This document shows, piece by piece, positions 1 through 15,720 of a stretch of DNA of 64,000 bases. Numbering within the stretch: position 1 is the first letter of the stretch; every line of letters begins with the position of its first letter. The position numbers and the translations under genes are program-made. This DNA is from Aquila chrysaetos chrysaetos (lineage: Eukaryota; Chordata; Aves; Accipitriformes; Accipitridae): assembly GCF_900496995.4 (NCBI RefSeq), contig NC_044016.1:22176932-22240931 (forward strand), written 5' to 3'. The notes below the pieces were generated by a model. It saw only the letters and a list, made by a program, of their open reading frames with translations, was not told the DNA's origin and made no database searches.

Positions 1-107
1 AAACACTGGTAATGGGTGTATGGGATCTTTTACTTCTGAAGCATTTTGTTAACCATACTGTTGTCCTCCCTGCTCCTGATGTCATTCCCTGCTGTGCTGT
101 GATGCAG

Positions 108-3780
<3,673 letters not shown>

Positions 3781-4150
3781 TTTCACAGACTTGGACTTGC
3801 TTCCTTCACTACTTTTGGGGCTGCATAGGGCCATAATAACCTGCTGCCTCTTAGGAACAGGACAGAACAGCGGGAAGAAGACTTGGTTTTGTTTTCCTGG
3901 ACCTGTCCTTTGGGTTGCAGTTTTGGGCAGCTGAGTGGACTGCACCTCAGTGACTCAGAAGAACTACGCTCTTCCCCCACCAACGTCTGGGCTGTCTTCA
4001 GTAGAGTGGTTCTCTTGCCTCCATGTTTAGTTGGGGTTTCCCAGCACAGTTTGTCTCTTACCCCCTTTCTGCTTGCTGATGTAACCCCAGAGTTATCTGC
4101 CCTGTTCCTGTCCTGAAGAGGGAAGAATTAAATTGATGTTGGTGCTGAGT
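3781..4150 (+). other. YIPF3: YIPF3 3' untranslated region
   Basis: Non-coding sequence follows the TAG stop up to a poly(A) signal. No intron or second open frame continues the gene. The end near 4150 is inferred from the signal at 4127-4132 plus about 15-20 bases for cleavage; longer alternative 3' ends cannot be excluded. Confidence 0.7.
4127..4132 (+). terminator. YIPF3: Poly(A) signal ATTAAA of YIPF3
   Basis: ATTAAA, the commonest variant of AATAAA, lies about 350 bases after the YIPF3 stop. It is followed by a GT-rich stretch (tgatgttggtgctgagtggt) of the kind that acts as the downstream element. Confidence 0.7.
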
Positions 4151-7100
4151 GGTGTCTTATGTTTGAGCCTGTTTGTGTAATGGGAGAGTGGTGTTGGGTC
4201 TCTATGCCTTTATCTGTTCTGTCCTAGACTTAAAGCAGGATTCTTTGCAATTTTCTGCTGTCCTACTTCAAATATTCTGTGATATGTGGCCTGTCTTGGG
4301 CACCTTTTCCATGGCCCAAGAGGCACAGGTACTTCAGTTTCTGTGGAGATTCTCAGGAACAGCATGATGTTTAACCACATGCTCTTCCTTGTCACGTTCC
4401 AGATTGATCCTTCTCTTTTCACTTGGTCCAAGCTGCTATCTCACATCACCTTCTCCTGTGTATGACAGAAATGTATCTGTCCCCATGCTTTCACAGCACC
4501 TTTTGTTCTTACCACTTCTCTGCCCATGTTGCTGTGTGGGACAGCAGTGCTGACTGCAGGGGCAGCATGTTTGTGTATGGTGTCCTGTGGATATTTCTGT
4601 TAAGAAGCTGGTTCAGCCCACCCTCATGCAGCTTGCTCTCGTGTCTCCCAGCCATGGGACTTTGACCTCATTGCTCTGAGCAGGAGCAGCATCCTGCTCC
4701 CCCAGACACACAGTCTGCTGCTCTATACTGTCTGGCTTTTCAAGCTGAGTCTAGGCCGTATTTCTGAAAGGATTCCTGGAGCCTTGAGAGTCTCTGGCAA
4801 ACTTTTCTCCAGTGTTTCCATTAAACAAAGGGAAAAATGGGGGAGTGTGCTATGGTAATAGAGTTGGCACATTTATCTCCAGTGTACTGATGCAGGAAAG
4901 CTCCAGTAAGGATGGGAAAGCAGAGCAGCCCAGCCTAGGCTTACTTGCACTGCAGTAACTTGCAATTGAGTAGTTCAGATGTAGCCTTCCCTCACTGCTT
5001 TAACTTGTACTGGTCCAAAAGTGGAAAGCTGTTAGCTGATAACTGGCTTTCATCTTTTTTCTCCTTGTAGCTCTGGACGATTGGGGGAGAGGAACCACCT
5101 CTCACAGAAGTTCACCTTTATGCTTGGGCTGAAAAAAAAAACCCAAGATGTTTCCCTTGGTGTACCCACAAGTTAGCTGTGCACAAGGCAGACAGCATGT
5201 TAGAACTGCACTCTTTGGTCCTTTGCTTATATTAGTGGGAGAGGATGCAGCTGTAGTGGCATTCAGACTAGTGCCAAGGTGCAATAAAAGAGAGGAAGAT
5301 AGCACCAGCTACTGTCGTCAGGCTGGTCATCTGCTTCAGTTAAAACAAAAATGTCACCAGATAAGACTCGAGCATTTTCAGTCACAGACCTGCTTTCCAC
5401 TGTTTGCTTATTCCCGAGTTCATCATTTGTTTCCCTTCCAAGAGCAAGAAGCTCCTCTGCTAACAAACACGTAACAGACATGTTCTCTTACTCTCTTCTC
5501 CACACCACCCCGCCTCCCCTGCCTTGGGAAAATTATTTTGGCTGAAGAACACTCAGAGCAAGTTGTGTGGGGGAATCAAATCAATTATTTGGGCTAGTAG
5601 TCTCCACATTTTTTGGACCAATTGAACCACTTTAAGCTTTGAGAATTTCTCTTACTTTCAAACTTGACAAAATGGAAGTGTTAGTTTGCAGTGCTGACAC
5701 TGGTATTTCCCTCTTTATAACTCCGTGGGAGGTTGGTTTCTAACTTGCACTTCTTGCCCTGGCAGCCTAGAATGGGTCTGTTTCTCTTGGTGCAAACTCT
5801 CCAAGCACAGGCAGGGGGGAAGGAAAGGAGAAAGAGACAATTGTCACTAGAATGAGTCCAGCCAAGAAGAAAAATCATTCTGCACCAAACCTTATCACTG
5901 CTGATCTACAGACACTGTTGGAGAAGAGCTGTGGTCCCCTCCCACAGCTAGCCACTTAGCTAGATCAGAGGGATGAAGCTGTGCCCTGTGTTTTCACTCA
6001 AAGCACAGGAGAGAGCAGTGAGCAAACTCTTCAAGCTTCCCTTGTGCAGCTTGTGTATCATGTCAGCTGGGGACAGATGACCAGAGTGACAACCAACCAC
6101 CCTCTCAGAAGCTGAGAGGCTTGCTCTGCTCCAGCTCTTCAGCCCTGATTAATTCTCTGTGCAGCAGCAGCTGGAAGCTGAACTGTTCTGTACTGCCAGA
6201 AATTCAGTACTTGGCTGAGAGGTTCAGCATTTCCTTTTGCTGGCAGAGAGGGATGCACTTTTGCAGGGAAATGCATGCATGCTCCAGTTCCAGGGAGCAT
6301 GCTGAGCACGCAGTCTTAGTAAAGTCCTTGTGGGAGGGCATCTCAGTGCTTATTCAAGTCCTCTAGTTATCAGGACAAGCCTTACAGCCCTATCATGCCA
6401 GACTATCTCTGCCTTTGTTTCCTGCCATGGCTTTTGCAGCAAATCTAAAATAATTTTCTCCCTGTTCCCTTGCAGCAAATCTGAAATAATTCCCCCATCA
6501 CCTCCCCCTTTTGAGGAAGGGTAGCTCTGTGAGAACTGTGTAAGCCCCTTTTTATTGAATATTAAATAAACATATAAAGCTGTCAGAACAGAAAGAGGAA
6601 GCTATAAAATGTGTATTAAGGCATCTATGATCACCTCCTCTCCTCTGCAGTACCTGGGATTCCAATCCTTCCAGCCCATCCCTGTTGCACTGTCACCTTA
6701 GTTGTGTTTTGGGTTACAAGTAGGCTGTTTCTTCTCCCATTTGTTTTCTTTCCTGCATCTAGTCTCCGTCTAGCTGCTCCTCATCCACTGTTTTTCTCTG
6801 TTTATGTGTTAGCTCTTAATGGCATCAGTCTAGAGAGTCAACTCTCATTCCTTGTGCCCCCAGGAGGTAAACAATAAACTACCTTCCTCATACCTGCTGG
6901 ATAACTGCACATGACAAGGAAGCAATATCTAGTTCTTCACAAAATACCACTGCCAAATTCCCCTCTGCATAGCCCTTAGTTAGGTTTAGTGAGCCAAAGC
7001 TTTGAATCATGAGCTTCTGTGCCACGTTTCTTAATGTATTTGAGCATAAAGTAAGGTAGGATGCTTGTCTCCTCAATGTGCTCTTACTCCTCAGAACAGG

Positions 7101-8400
7101 CAGTGAAAATGCCAGCACTAGGGCATCTTCATCAATGCTTCAGGACTGCTGCTATCAATTGAAGTGGGACATGTCCCAGGGGCTCTCTTCCAAGCACCCC
7201 TCTAATGATAGCCTGTTTAACAAAGCATTTGTTAATTAGTGCCTGGAGGTAATTGCTAGGGGAGACTGAGTGCAGTCTTCCAGTCGACCTGTATGGATCA
7301 GCAACTGGTATTTTCTTGGCCACTCCCCTGCCCACCACTCTGACATCCAGCCTCTCTGCCCCTCGCAGTCCTGCAATACACAGGAGCCCGTTCTCACCTG
7401 GATCATTTAATGTGACTTTAGAGATCAGTTGCTCCTTTTTTGAAAGCCATCACTTGTACCACAGCGGGATGCTCGCAGCTGCTGCTCATATCCCAGCGAA
7501 GATGTGTTGCCAGGCCAGTGGTCTGTTCTTGGCGTGTCTTGCAGCCCATGCAACCCTGTGCAACAGGGAAACAGAGAGACGTGTGTAGATAGCTCTAGAG
7601 AACAACAATGGATTACTCAAAAGGCATGGTAACACCTACACCATAAGTTAGGTGCTGCAGCCAAAGTCTAAAAGCTGACATCTGAGCCCAGCTTCTTATC
7701 TGCTGCTCCCCCTGTCTCATTCAGGACCTAATGTGCAGTACAGCCCTCGGCTCAGGTGACCTGCTCCTCCATTTCAATGGAGGAGAATTGCTTCACATGC
7801 TCCTCCAGATCCTATTTTCCCCTCACTTTCCATCCCCTCTCTCCTGCCCTGGCCTGCACACCAAGCAGAGGAGCCTGGGTTTGTCCCAGAGTTACCCACC
7901 GGACTGGAATTCACTTGAGCACTGCTATATGCAGCAGCCAGATTAGTTACGTGCAGAAAGCTGCCTACTTAGGCAGTTTAACCTAATTTCCGCATCACTG
8001 GCTTCCTTTTTCAGCTCAGTGGAGTTGAAAACGCAGGGGCCCTGCTTCCTATTTCTCTCCAAGTACAGGATTACCCGACAGGAGGGAGAGAGGGAACAAA
8101 TCCCTTTGATCCATACCTGGGAATTAGCAGGGGGTGAGATACACCCCTCAGGTCAGGCTGAGGGTGCAGGGCTGTGTGCTGCAGGGGTAAAGAAGTCTGC
8201 AGCGCTTCCCCAACCCTCCACCTTTCACCAGCTGCCTCGGAGCACCAGCTCCGCAAGCCCTGGGCCACGAGGAGCAGTTCATGCTGACCTCGCCATTAAG
8301 CCATGGGTCCAAGGTCGAGGCATAGCGGGTTTAAGCATAAATGTAACTGAAGCTGGCAGAAGACTGCTGTTCCTCAGACCAAGAAGCACCCAGAGTACAC
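4151..8400. other. Intergenic region YIPF3-LRRC73, no gene seen
   Basis: About 4.2 kb between the YIPF3 3' end and the LRRC73 CpG island. Open frames are short and overlap in conflicting frames; none looks like a known protein or has paired splice sites. The only signal worth noting is a cluster of possible poly(A) signals on both strands at 6551-6570: TTTATT read from the minus strand, then overlapping ATTAAA and AATAAA on the plus strand. This could mark an unannotated or extended transcript, or be chance in AT-rich sequence. Confidence 0.6.
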
Positions 8401-8600
8401 CATGGCCCAATGGCTTTGGCCCTTTCCCCAGGCAGGAGCCGGGCTGACAGCAGAGCCCTTCCCAGGGGCTCCTCCTGTGCCCCCTCAGCGCCGGGGACAC
8501 AGCCCCCACCGGCCTTGGCCCCGCCATCGCCTCCGGGCGGCAGGCAGGAGCCAGCGGGCGCCGGCGTCGCCTTCACGTGCTTCGAGAGGGGCCGGAGCCC

Positions 8601-8611
8601 AAGATGGCGGC
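8601..8611 (+). promoter_or_regulatory. YY1-type initiator-proximal element of LRRC73
   Basis: AAGATGGCGGC is an exact match to the core YY1 promoter motif in the orientation of LRRC73, about 20 bases downstream of a CACGTG E-box. It is used here to place the likely transcription start. Confidence 0.6.
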
Positions 8612-8805
8612 GGGGGACGCCGGGGTTGGGATGGGGGGGTCCCTCCACGTCCGCCCCCTTCAGCGCGCAGGCCGCCCCGCCCGGCGGGGGGCCGGGGGGA
8701 GGGCGGTGGCGGCCCGCCCCGGGCGGTAGGAGGGACCGGAGCGGCGGCAGGGAAGAGGCGGGGCGGCCCGGCAGGTGCGGGCGGAGCGGGGCGGGGAGCG
8801 GAGGG

Positions 8806-8877
8806 GCTGCCCGGCCCCGCCCAGCGCTGCTGGCGCAGCGGGCTGCCCGGCCCCGCCCAGCGCTGCTGGCGCAGCGG
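8806..8877. repeat. Tandem duplication of a 36-bp GC-rich unit
   Basis: Two perfect adjacent copies of a 36-bp unit (8806-8841 and 8842-8877) in the LRRC73 5' UTR/CpG island. Each copy contains a GC box (ccccgccc) and the inverted repeat CGCTGC-TGGC-GCAGCG, able to form a 6-bp hairpin stem. Perfect identity suggests a recent duplication. Confidence 0.95.
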
Positions 8878-9061
8878 GCGGCGCGGCCCCGCGGGGCTCA
8901 GAGCCCGGCGCCGGTCCGGATTAGCCCCCGCCGATGGCTCCCCTGGGTCTCGCCGCCCGCGGAGGGGCGGCGGCCCCGCCGGGTGGAGCGGAGCGGCCCG
9001 GCGGCCCGCCGGTGAAGGTGCGCGGTGAACGACAACGGGGCCGAGGGGGCAGGGAAGGGAC

Positions 9062-9238
9062 ATGGCCCGGCGGCGGCGGCGGAAGCAGCAGCAGCAGCAG
9101 CGGCGGAGGCGGGCGGCGGCGGCGGCGGCGTTGGCGCCCGCCCCGGCCCCGGCCCCGCAGCACGCAGCGCGGCTCCCCCCCCGGCGCCCAGCCGCCGCGA
9201 CGGGATCGGCGGGCGGCGGCTCCCCGAGCGGGGGGAAG
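9062..9238 (+). other. LRRC73: In-frame upstream ATG and low-complexity N-terminal extension of LRRC73
   Basis: ATG at 9062-9064 (context gacATGG, G at -3 and +4) is in the same frame as the LRRC73 start at 9239, with no stop between. It would add 59 residues rich in Arg, Gln, Ala and Pro, beginning MARRRRRKQQQQQ and encoded by CGG/CAG/GCG repeats. The composition is typical of translated CpG-island sequence, and the remembered mammalian protein starts at the downstream Met. I therefore annotate it as 5' UTR with possible extension. Confidence 0.5.
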
Positions 9239-12200
9239 ATGCTGCCGGGGTCCATCCAGATCTCCGGGGAGACGCTGTCGGGGGCGGAGATCCGGGACAT
9301 CTGCGAGAGCCTGCGGGAGAACTCGGTGCGGCTGCTGTCGCTGCGGGGCTGCCAGCTCTCCGAGCGGGACTTCGGGCATGTCTGCCGCGGGGCGGCCGAG
9401 TCCCGCTCCCTGGCCCAGCTCAACCTCAACCTGGGCATCGTGTCCAACATCAACCGCGTCAAGCAGCTGGCCGAGGCCCTGAAGACAAACCGCTCCGTCC
9501 AGTCCCTCTTGTGAGTACAGCAGGAAAGGGGGGTGCCCCTGGCCCCCTCCCGGACGGGGACGGGTCTTTCGGGGGCTCGCTGCTCAGGGCCAGCCCCTGA
9601 ATTTAAGTCTAGTCGGAGGAAAAACGCCCTTGACGTTGCGGAGGGTAACCTGGTCGTCCTTCACCCGGCTGGGAGAGAGCCACCGCTGCCCCCGCCGGCT
9701 GGGCACGGCCCTGGCTTTTAGTGTCGGGCCCTCCAACCTGGTTGCCCAGTGGTGAGGGCTGCCCCTGCCCCACTGGCATCCCGGCCGGGAGAGGAGGGCC
9801 ACCATAGCGGCCAGCTGACCCTTGCAGCAGAGGCTTCCTAGAACTTTTTCCCCACTTGGGGTTAGGATTTGTCATCCTCCTCATTTGGTCTGCTTCTCCC
9901 GGCCCATCAGGTTAGTTAGCCCCCAGGAAGAAGGCTCCATAGTAATTTTCCCTTTTACCTGCACAGCCTCCATGGGAGTCCCCTGACAGATGCAGGCTTG
10001 GCCCTCCTCAACCCTGCTCTCTCCATCCACCCCTCGCTGGTGGCTCTGGATCTAGGAGACTGCATGCTGGGTGATGAAGGCATCAACCTTATCTGTGGGC
10101 TCCTGCCACCTGATGGGGCCAAGTCCGGTAAGCACCAGGGGCCATGGGTTGCACAATGACTGGTGGAGCTTTCACGTAGAGCAGATGCATGCAGCAGTAA
10201 ATCCTCAGCCCTGGAGGAGGCAGGCTCTGTAGTTTGCCCTGGCTGAGGAATTTCTTTCCCCAACTTAAGTAAAGCAGAAAAGCCAAGCAATAGAGGAGCC
10301 GTTCCCTCGAGCAGGCATGGGTTTTCTGCTATTGATCTGTCCTGCTGGCAGTTTGGAGCTCAGGGACCAACAGGTTGCTTCTGGTTCATGACAGGAGCAT
10401 TTGAAACTGGAGGAGGGGACAGTTTGGATTTTGCATTTGTGTGTTGATAATGACCGTAGATAAATATATGGTGTGTCCCCGCCTCAGCACTTGGCTTTAT
10501 TGTCAGTGCCTCAGAATTGTCCCTGCTTGCGGGTGTACTCTGTGAGTGTGTAGTTGCATGGTCATAGCCTTAGTGCCAAGACTCAGATCTTTGCAGGGGA
10601 TGATCTTTGGTGGTCAGAAGCCTTTGGTGAGCCAGTTAAGCTGAGAGCTGGCATGAGGTAACACCACCCCTCTCTCCTGACTCTCAAAGTGCTTTCCACC
10701 TCCCCCCAGCACCTTCTCCTCTGTGTGCTCACAGTGCCACTGATGCTGTTATCTCTGCTGGCCACCCCTCCCAGGTGCACGCTTCTGAGCCTACTGTCCC
10801 TGTTATCCTCTCTCCAGCCTATCACCTTGTGCCACCTCCTTCTCCTTGTCAGTTGCTTCGCACACCCCTTACTTGTTTCCATTGTGTTTGCTATTTAGGG
10901 TAAGCAGGACACATGTTGGGAGAGCAGAGAAATGGGGTGGTCACAGCATGGGCCAATGAAGGGCTACTGCTGAAGTGAAATATGTGATGACAGTTGTCAG
11001 AGCAAACCAAACCCTTTAGCCTGTCAGAGTACAGGGGACACAACTCAAAGCTGTTCAGGTTAGCTGAACTAGCTCCCCTGAGACTGCTTTAGTGACCCTA
11101 AGGCTCTGGTTTGGCTTCTCTCTCTTCTCCAGGCCTCAAAGAGCTAACGCTGAGCGCCAACCCAGGTGTCACAAGCAAAGGCTGGGGACGCCTGGCCATT
11201 GCAGTGGCTCACAGCTCACAGCTCCGCGTGCTGAACCTGGACTACAACCCCCTAGGTAAGCTGGGGGGCCAGGAAGGAGGAGCAGGGGACGCTGCACTCC
11301 TGCCTCTCAGCATTCGTGCAATTTGCGCCAATGGGTGGCTGGGAGACAAGCTCTAGAAAGGTGGTGGAGCATCACCAGCAGGATGGGGCAGTTTCTTGCA
11401 TAGGTGCCTTCTGATCGCCAGCAGCAAGTTGACCCTGCCAGGCACCTTCGGCTGCAGGAAAAGCCAGCCTTGCTGCTCTGCTTGTGTGAGGTGGCCACGT
11501 GCCCTGTGGGGAGGTGCAGAAAGGAGGTTATGCCTTGCCCGCTCCACCACCTTTGTCGGCACATTCGACCCTCCACATCTCCCCTGTTCCTGAAGTGCCG
11601 ATGTTCCTGGGTGCCGATGCTAGCTTGGCACATGCAATATGTCCCTGTGCTCCCCCTTCATCTTCCCAGCAGAGCAGGGAGGAGGAAGAGGAGAGCCTGG
11701 CACTCGTTGCCATAGAAACCAACTCTCTCCAGCTCTGCTGCAAGGTGGTGAGGAGGAGACCAGGCCATGCCTCCCTGAGCATCAGCAGGGCGCTCCCCTC
11801 CTCACCCTGTCTGGAAACAGAGCCTCCCTCCAGGCCCTGTCTGTCTGACCAGGTGCCTCCTCTTGGGCAGGAAAGGCCCTAGGGTGTTATCTGACAGCAG
11901 CTTGGTTTTGTTTTTTTTTCCAAGAGAACGTGTCACAGTTGTACAGTATCTTGGCACTCACTGGGAAATGTCAGGAGACATGCTGGAGTCTTGTCTCTTT
12001 ACCAGCATCAGTGTTTAATGCTCCTGGTCCTGCTGCATCCACCCCCAAAAGTATGCCCCCTTTCCAGGGAGGCAGTCCATCACCTGATACGGAGTCCTCT
12101 GTCTGGCTCCAACCTCCCCCTGGACTGAGGTATTCAGCTCCTTGTTCTGCATCTGGGGTGTCTTACAGGGACTGTTAAAGGCCCTCCCATCCTTGAGTAG

Positions 12201-15107
12201 GAAGGAGATTTGGGAAGATACGTTTCCTTGGGGAATAAAACCAATTTCACTGTGTTCCCCTGATAATCAGTGATTGTTCCCATAACCACAAAATGCTGTG
12301 CCTTTACCTTGTCTCTTTTCTCAGTTAACAGCTTTTTTTTCCCTTCAAGGTAACTGAGATTTGGAGGTTCTCTGATGGCAGAAATACTCAGAGGATGTTT
12401 CCATGACAGCTCCAGGCCCATGAAGGCATGTGGTATTACATGCAGGAAGGCAGGCACTGCTGACAGCCCCCGTTTGCTTCTCCCACAGGTGACCAGGTAG
12501 CAGGGATGCTTGCTGTCGCTGTGGCCTCCAGTCGAACCCTCGAAGTTCTGGACTTGGAGGGAACAGGACTTACCAACCAGTCAGCCCAGGTATGAGAGCC
12601 TACAGTTACTCTACAGCATCACTGACATCCCAAGGGCATAGCTCTTGGTGGTCTGTAGAGGCCTTAGGACCTATACCTGCCTCCATCCCCCTCCCCGAGT
12701 CCACATGCACCCCCATCCCTCCCTGCGCCCAGGGGTGCTGTTACATTTGGCCACAGGAGGAGCTCATAAGCCACAGCTCTGACATAGGGCTCCTGGATCT
12801 CCCTCAAGTCAGCAGGGAGAAACACGTGGCTCTATTTGTAGTTTGGTTTTCTTGGAAGAAGTAAGGAACTTGTGACTGAGGATCAGAACTAAAGCTCTGT
12901 GGACAGATAGGGGCCAAGGCTTGGTAGCACAGGCTCTCCTCTCAGAGCCCCAGCTCCCAGTGGTGAGAGGGGACTAGCCTGGATATGTGGCAGCAACAGG
13001 GTGTTGAGCAGTCCCTTCTTCTTTAGATAGAGCCAGGAGATCCAGGCTCAGCTTTTCCCACAGAAAGATGGGAAGTCCTCAGGCTCTCAGAAAGCCTGGT
13101 GAAGGGAGGTCAAAGCCAAGGGAAGGTGGAGGAGGGCTGGAGTTTGCAGGGAGACAGAGCATTGAAGCTCTTTCCATTCAGCCTAGCTGCTGTTTGTGCT
13201 GCTTGTTAGCCTGTTTATCTCACTCTCCACGCAGACCTTGCTGGACATGGTAGAGAATTACCCCACAGCCCTACGGACACTCATCCTGGCAGAGAACAAC
13301 ATTAGTCCTGAGCTGCAGCAGCAGATCTCTGACCTGCTCTCAGAGGGTGAGGAAGAGGAGGAGACGGAGGCTCGTGAAGTCACAGCCAGGGAGAAGAACC
13401 CCTGGATCTGCCAGAACAGTAAGAGCTCTGGGACCTGGGCTGCAGGGAGGGGCTGACAGGCAGGATTTGGGGTGTCTGAGGTGTTTCCAGCCCCACTGGT
13501 CTCTCATGGTGGAGTTGCGGAATGGGGTCTGTCCCTTCTGCCTGTGAACTGGAATTCAGACAGCCTCCAGGCACAACCTTAATGTTAAATAGTGTTGAGC
13601 TGAGCCGTGCTTGGAAAAGCAGCCTCCAAGGACAATGCAGCTGCTGCAGAGTGGAAACAGTACCTCAGAGGCGTTTTCCCTGATGCTGCAGGAATGAAAT
13701 CTTTGTGCAAAGTCTTAAAACTCAAGGGCAGGAGCATTAAAGATCTTGGGGGCCTTTGCCAGATATCCTAGCCAAAAGTCATGTCATTCCTCATTGCATC
13801 CAGAACAGCATCAGCTATTCCTATCTCTGCATCCCAAACATGTGAAGGGTTAGCCAGGTGCTACAGCCTGTCTGTTGCTTGTAACAGAAAAAAGGGTATA
13901 TTATGGAGATAGCAGTAGCCTGTTGTGTCGTGTTTGTATATGTGATATTGTATATTGTCATGCCTACCTTGTGATCCTGCTGGTTTTTTGGTTTTGGTTT
14001 TTTTTTACCTTTAGTTGTCCTTCCTCCCTCCCAATTCTCATATCGGACTAGCAGCAGACAAGCACAGCCACTCCCTGGGCCTCAAAACATCTGGATGCTC
14101 ATTTATTAGAGCCATAAAAATCCTTTACTGACAGCTCTGGCCAAGTTTTGGATCCAGTATCTGGAAACTGATCCCCAAAACAGAAATCCCATGCAGCAGT
14201 TTTGAATGTGTAGGACTCTGGGTCTGAAGTACATGGGCAGTAAAGACCTCCTCCCTCACATCCAGGAAGAAAAAAATATTTCTGTTTAAAAAGGCTTCTG
14301 GATGGGAAACTGGTACCCTGCTGAGTTTCTTACTTGCTATGCATGCCCATCCTCCTTGCAGCTGATTCACTTGGCATGGGGAGAGTCGCAGTGTTCCTGG
14401 CTGGCACTCTACACCATCGCAGAGCCAGCCAGCTGCCCTCACCTTCCTGAGGCAGGCAGGGGAGGGCTGCACAAACCCTCCATTCATGCAGTGCAGAAAG
14501 TCAGGATTTCCAGGCCTTTGCTGCCATAAAATGGCTGCTTGCCCGCTGCATTCCCTGCTCTTGGGAAGGCAACACCACCACCCTACATGGATTTGGTTGG
14601 CTTGCAGCCTGCTAGCCCGTCCCACCTGGATGCTCCTCTCAAGTAGCTGAAAAGACACTTGGTGAATGCAGATTTAAAGGTCTGTGCAGGGCTGGGTAAG
14701 GGCACAGCTGGATCAGCACGAGTATCACCTGCAAGTGTACATGGGGAGGGTTCAGAGCTGATGTTCATCTCGATAGCGAAGATAACAAATGCAGATCCCC
14801 ACCGTGGGCTCTTGCTGCTGTCTTTGCCTTCCCCGCCCACCCCCACCAAACACTGATTCTGTTCTGCTGTATGGCCAGAGTAGACCTAGTTACTACTTAA
14901 TCTCACAATCCTCTCAGCAGTTCACTTCCCACCCTGCAGTGCTCTAATTCCTCATCCTCACCTCTGGATCTAGAGTACAGTCCTGCACTCTCGGGCAGCC
15001 CAAATGGCTCATGGTTTTCTCCCTCTCTTGCCACAGATTCCAGCTCCCAGATGGTCCTGATGACATCAGGTCTCAGTGACAGCCTCTTAGCAGAAACAGA
15101 AATGTAG
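9239..15107 (+). CDS. LRRC73: LRRC73, leucine-rich repeat-containing protein 73
   Basis: Six coding exons join in frame: 9239-9510, 9967-10127, 11133-11255, 12489-12589, 13235-13418 and 15037-15107 (stop TAG 15105-15107). They encode 303 residues; human LRRC73 is about 316. The start MLPGSIQISGETLSGAEIRD matches the remembered mammalian N-terminus and has A at -3. Leucine-rich repeats of the ribonuclease-inhibitor style follow one another: VRLLSLRGCQL, LAQLNLNLGIV, LVALDLGDCML, LKELTLSANPGV, LRVLNLDYNPLG, LEVLDLEGTGLT and LRTLILAENNIS. After them come an acidic patch (EGEEEEETEA) and a conserved tail, SSSQMVLMTSGLSDSLLAETEM in two parts. No signal peptide or membrane segment is seen, so a soluble intracellular scaffold is likely; no molecular function is established to my knowledge. 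An in-frame upstream ATG at 9062 could add 59 residues. The gene lies tail-to-tail with TJAP1, as in human. Introns show nothing else recognisable. Confidence 0.96.
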
Positions 15108-15495
15108 CTGGGCTACCCTGCCTGCTCCTGCCGAGAAGAGCACCATGCCCACTGGAGGAGCGTGCGTCCGGCAGCCCCCCTGCCTGCCGCGGGCTGCCCC
15201 AGCCATCTTCTTACCCATTTCACGTCCTGTTGATGCCTCCCTCGGTTCTCTGACTGCCAGACCCTGGTCCGAGCGAATCTCTACACACGTCTCTGTGTTG
15301 TCACGCGCCCCGTCGGCCGCTTGTGATTGTCCAGTCGCTGCATGTGTAGCTCACGCTGCCCTGCCTCCCCCCCCCACGCCCGGCTGTGCCCACAGGGCAC
15401 AGGCTGTATTTATTCAGATGTGTATAAGAGATGTTCTTTCTATTGCTTGTACTGCTGTGGCGATAAGAGTTTTATAAAGGTCACAGATGTGGCAC
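15108..15495 (+). other. LRRC73: LRRC73 3' untranslated region
   Basis: Short 3' UTR after the TAG stop, ending in a T-rich, partly AT-rich stretch typical of a 3' end. The variant poly(A) signal TATAAA at 15473-15478 is followed by GT-containing sequence. A canonical AATAAA occurs further down at 15990-15995 and another at 16254-16259, so longer transcripts are possible. Confidence 0.55.
15473..15478 (+). terminator. LRRC73: Possible variant poly(A) signal TATAAA of LRRC73
   Basis: TATAAA is a recognised variant poly(A) signal, here 366 bases after the LRRC73 stop and within AT-rich sequence that ends abruptly at a CpG-rich patch. It competes with AATAAA at 15990. Confidence 0.4.
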
Positions 15496-15519
15496 CACTC
15501 ATGGTAGCGTGAGCCTCTG

Positions 15520-15720
15520 TCACTCTGCGGCCCCGATAGGGCAGGCGTCCACAGGTACCGGCAGCGGCCGGCTGCCAGGAGCAGGCAGGAGCCGTGCGGG
15601 GGGCTCGGGGCGTCGGCAGGGGGCAGCAGCCCCTCGCCCCCCGCTGCCCGCCCGGCTGCCGGGTTTCCTCTGTCCTTGCAGGGGCAGGTTCTCCACGATG
15701 TGTGCCCGGCCCTGGAGGGA
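15520..15720. other. Isolated CpG-rich patch between convergent 3' ends
   Basis: About 200 bases with many CpG dinucleotides and GC clusters (for example gcagcggccggctgcc) lie just after the proposed LRRC73 3' end. No gene start is apparent on either strand. The remainder of the gap to about 17145 holds no gene that I can recognise. Confidence 0.6.

Larger units (their letters stand above)
8420..9560 (+). promoter_or_regulatory. LRRC73: CpG-island promoter of LRRC73
   Basis: Abrupt change to very GC- and CpG-rich sequence just upstream of and including LRRC73 coding exon 1. It contains several GC boxes (ccgcccc/ggggcgg), an E-box CACGTG at 8574-8579, and a YY1-type element AAGATGGCGGC at 8601-8611 in sense orientation. 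YY1 elements of this form usually sit just downstream of the start site, so transcription probably starts near 8580-8600, giving a 5' UTR of about 640 bases. The exact start is inferred. Confidence 0.8.

Noticed and set aside
8485..9462. 325-codon minus-strand open frame across LRRC73 exon 1
   Set aside because: Antisense shadow of a GC-rich coding exon and CpG island; proline/arginine-rich translation with no conserved motif. Other long frames at 8402-9028 and 8921-9379 are the same effect.
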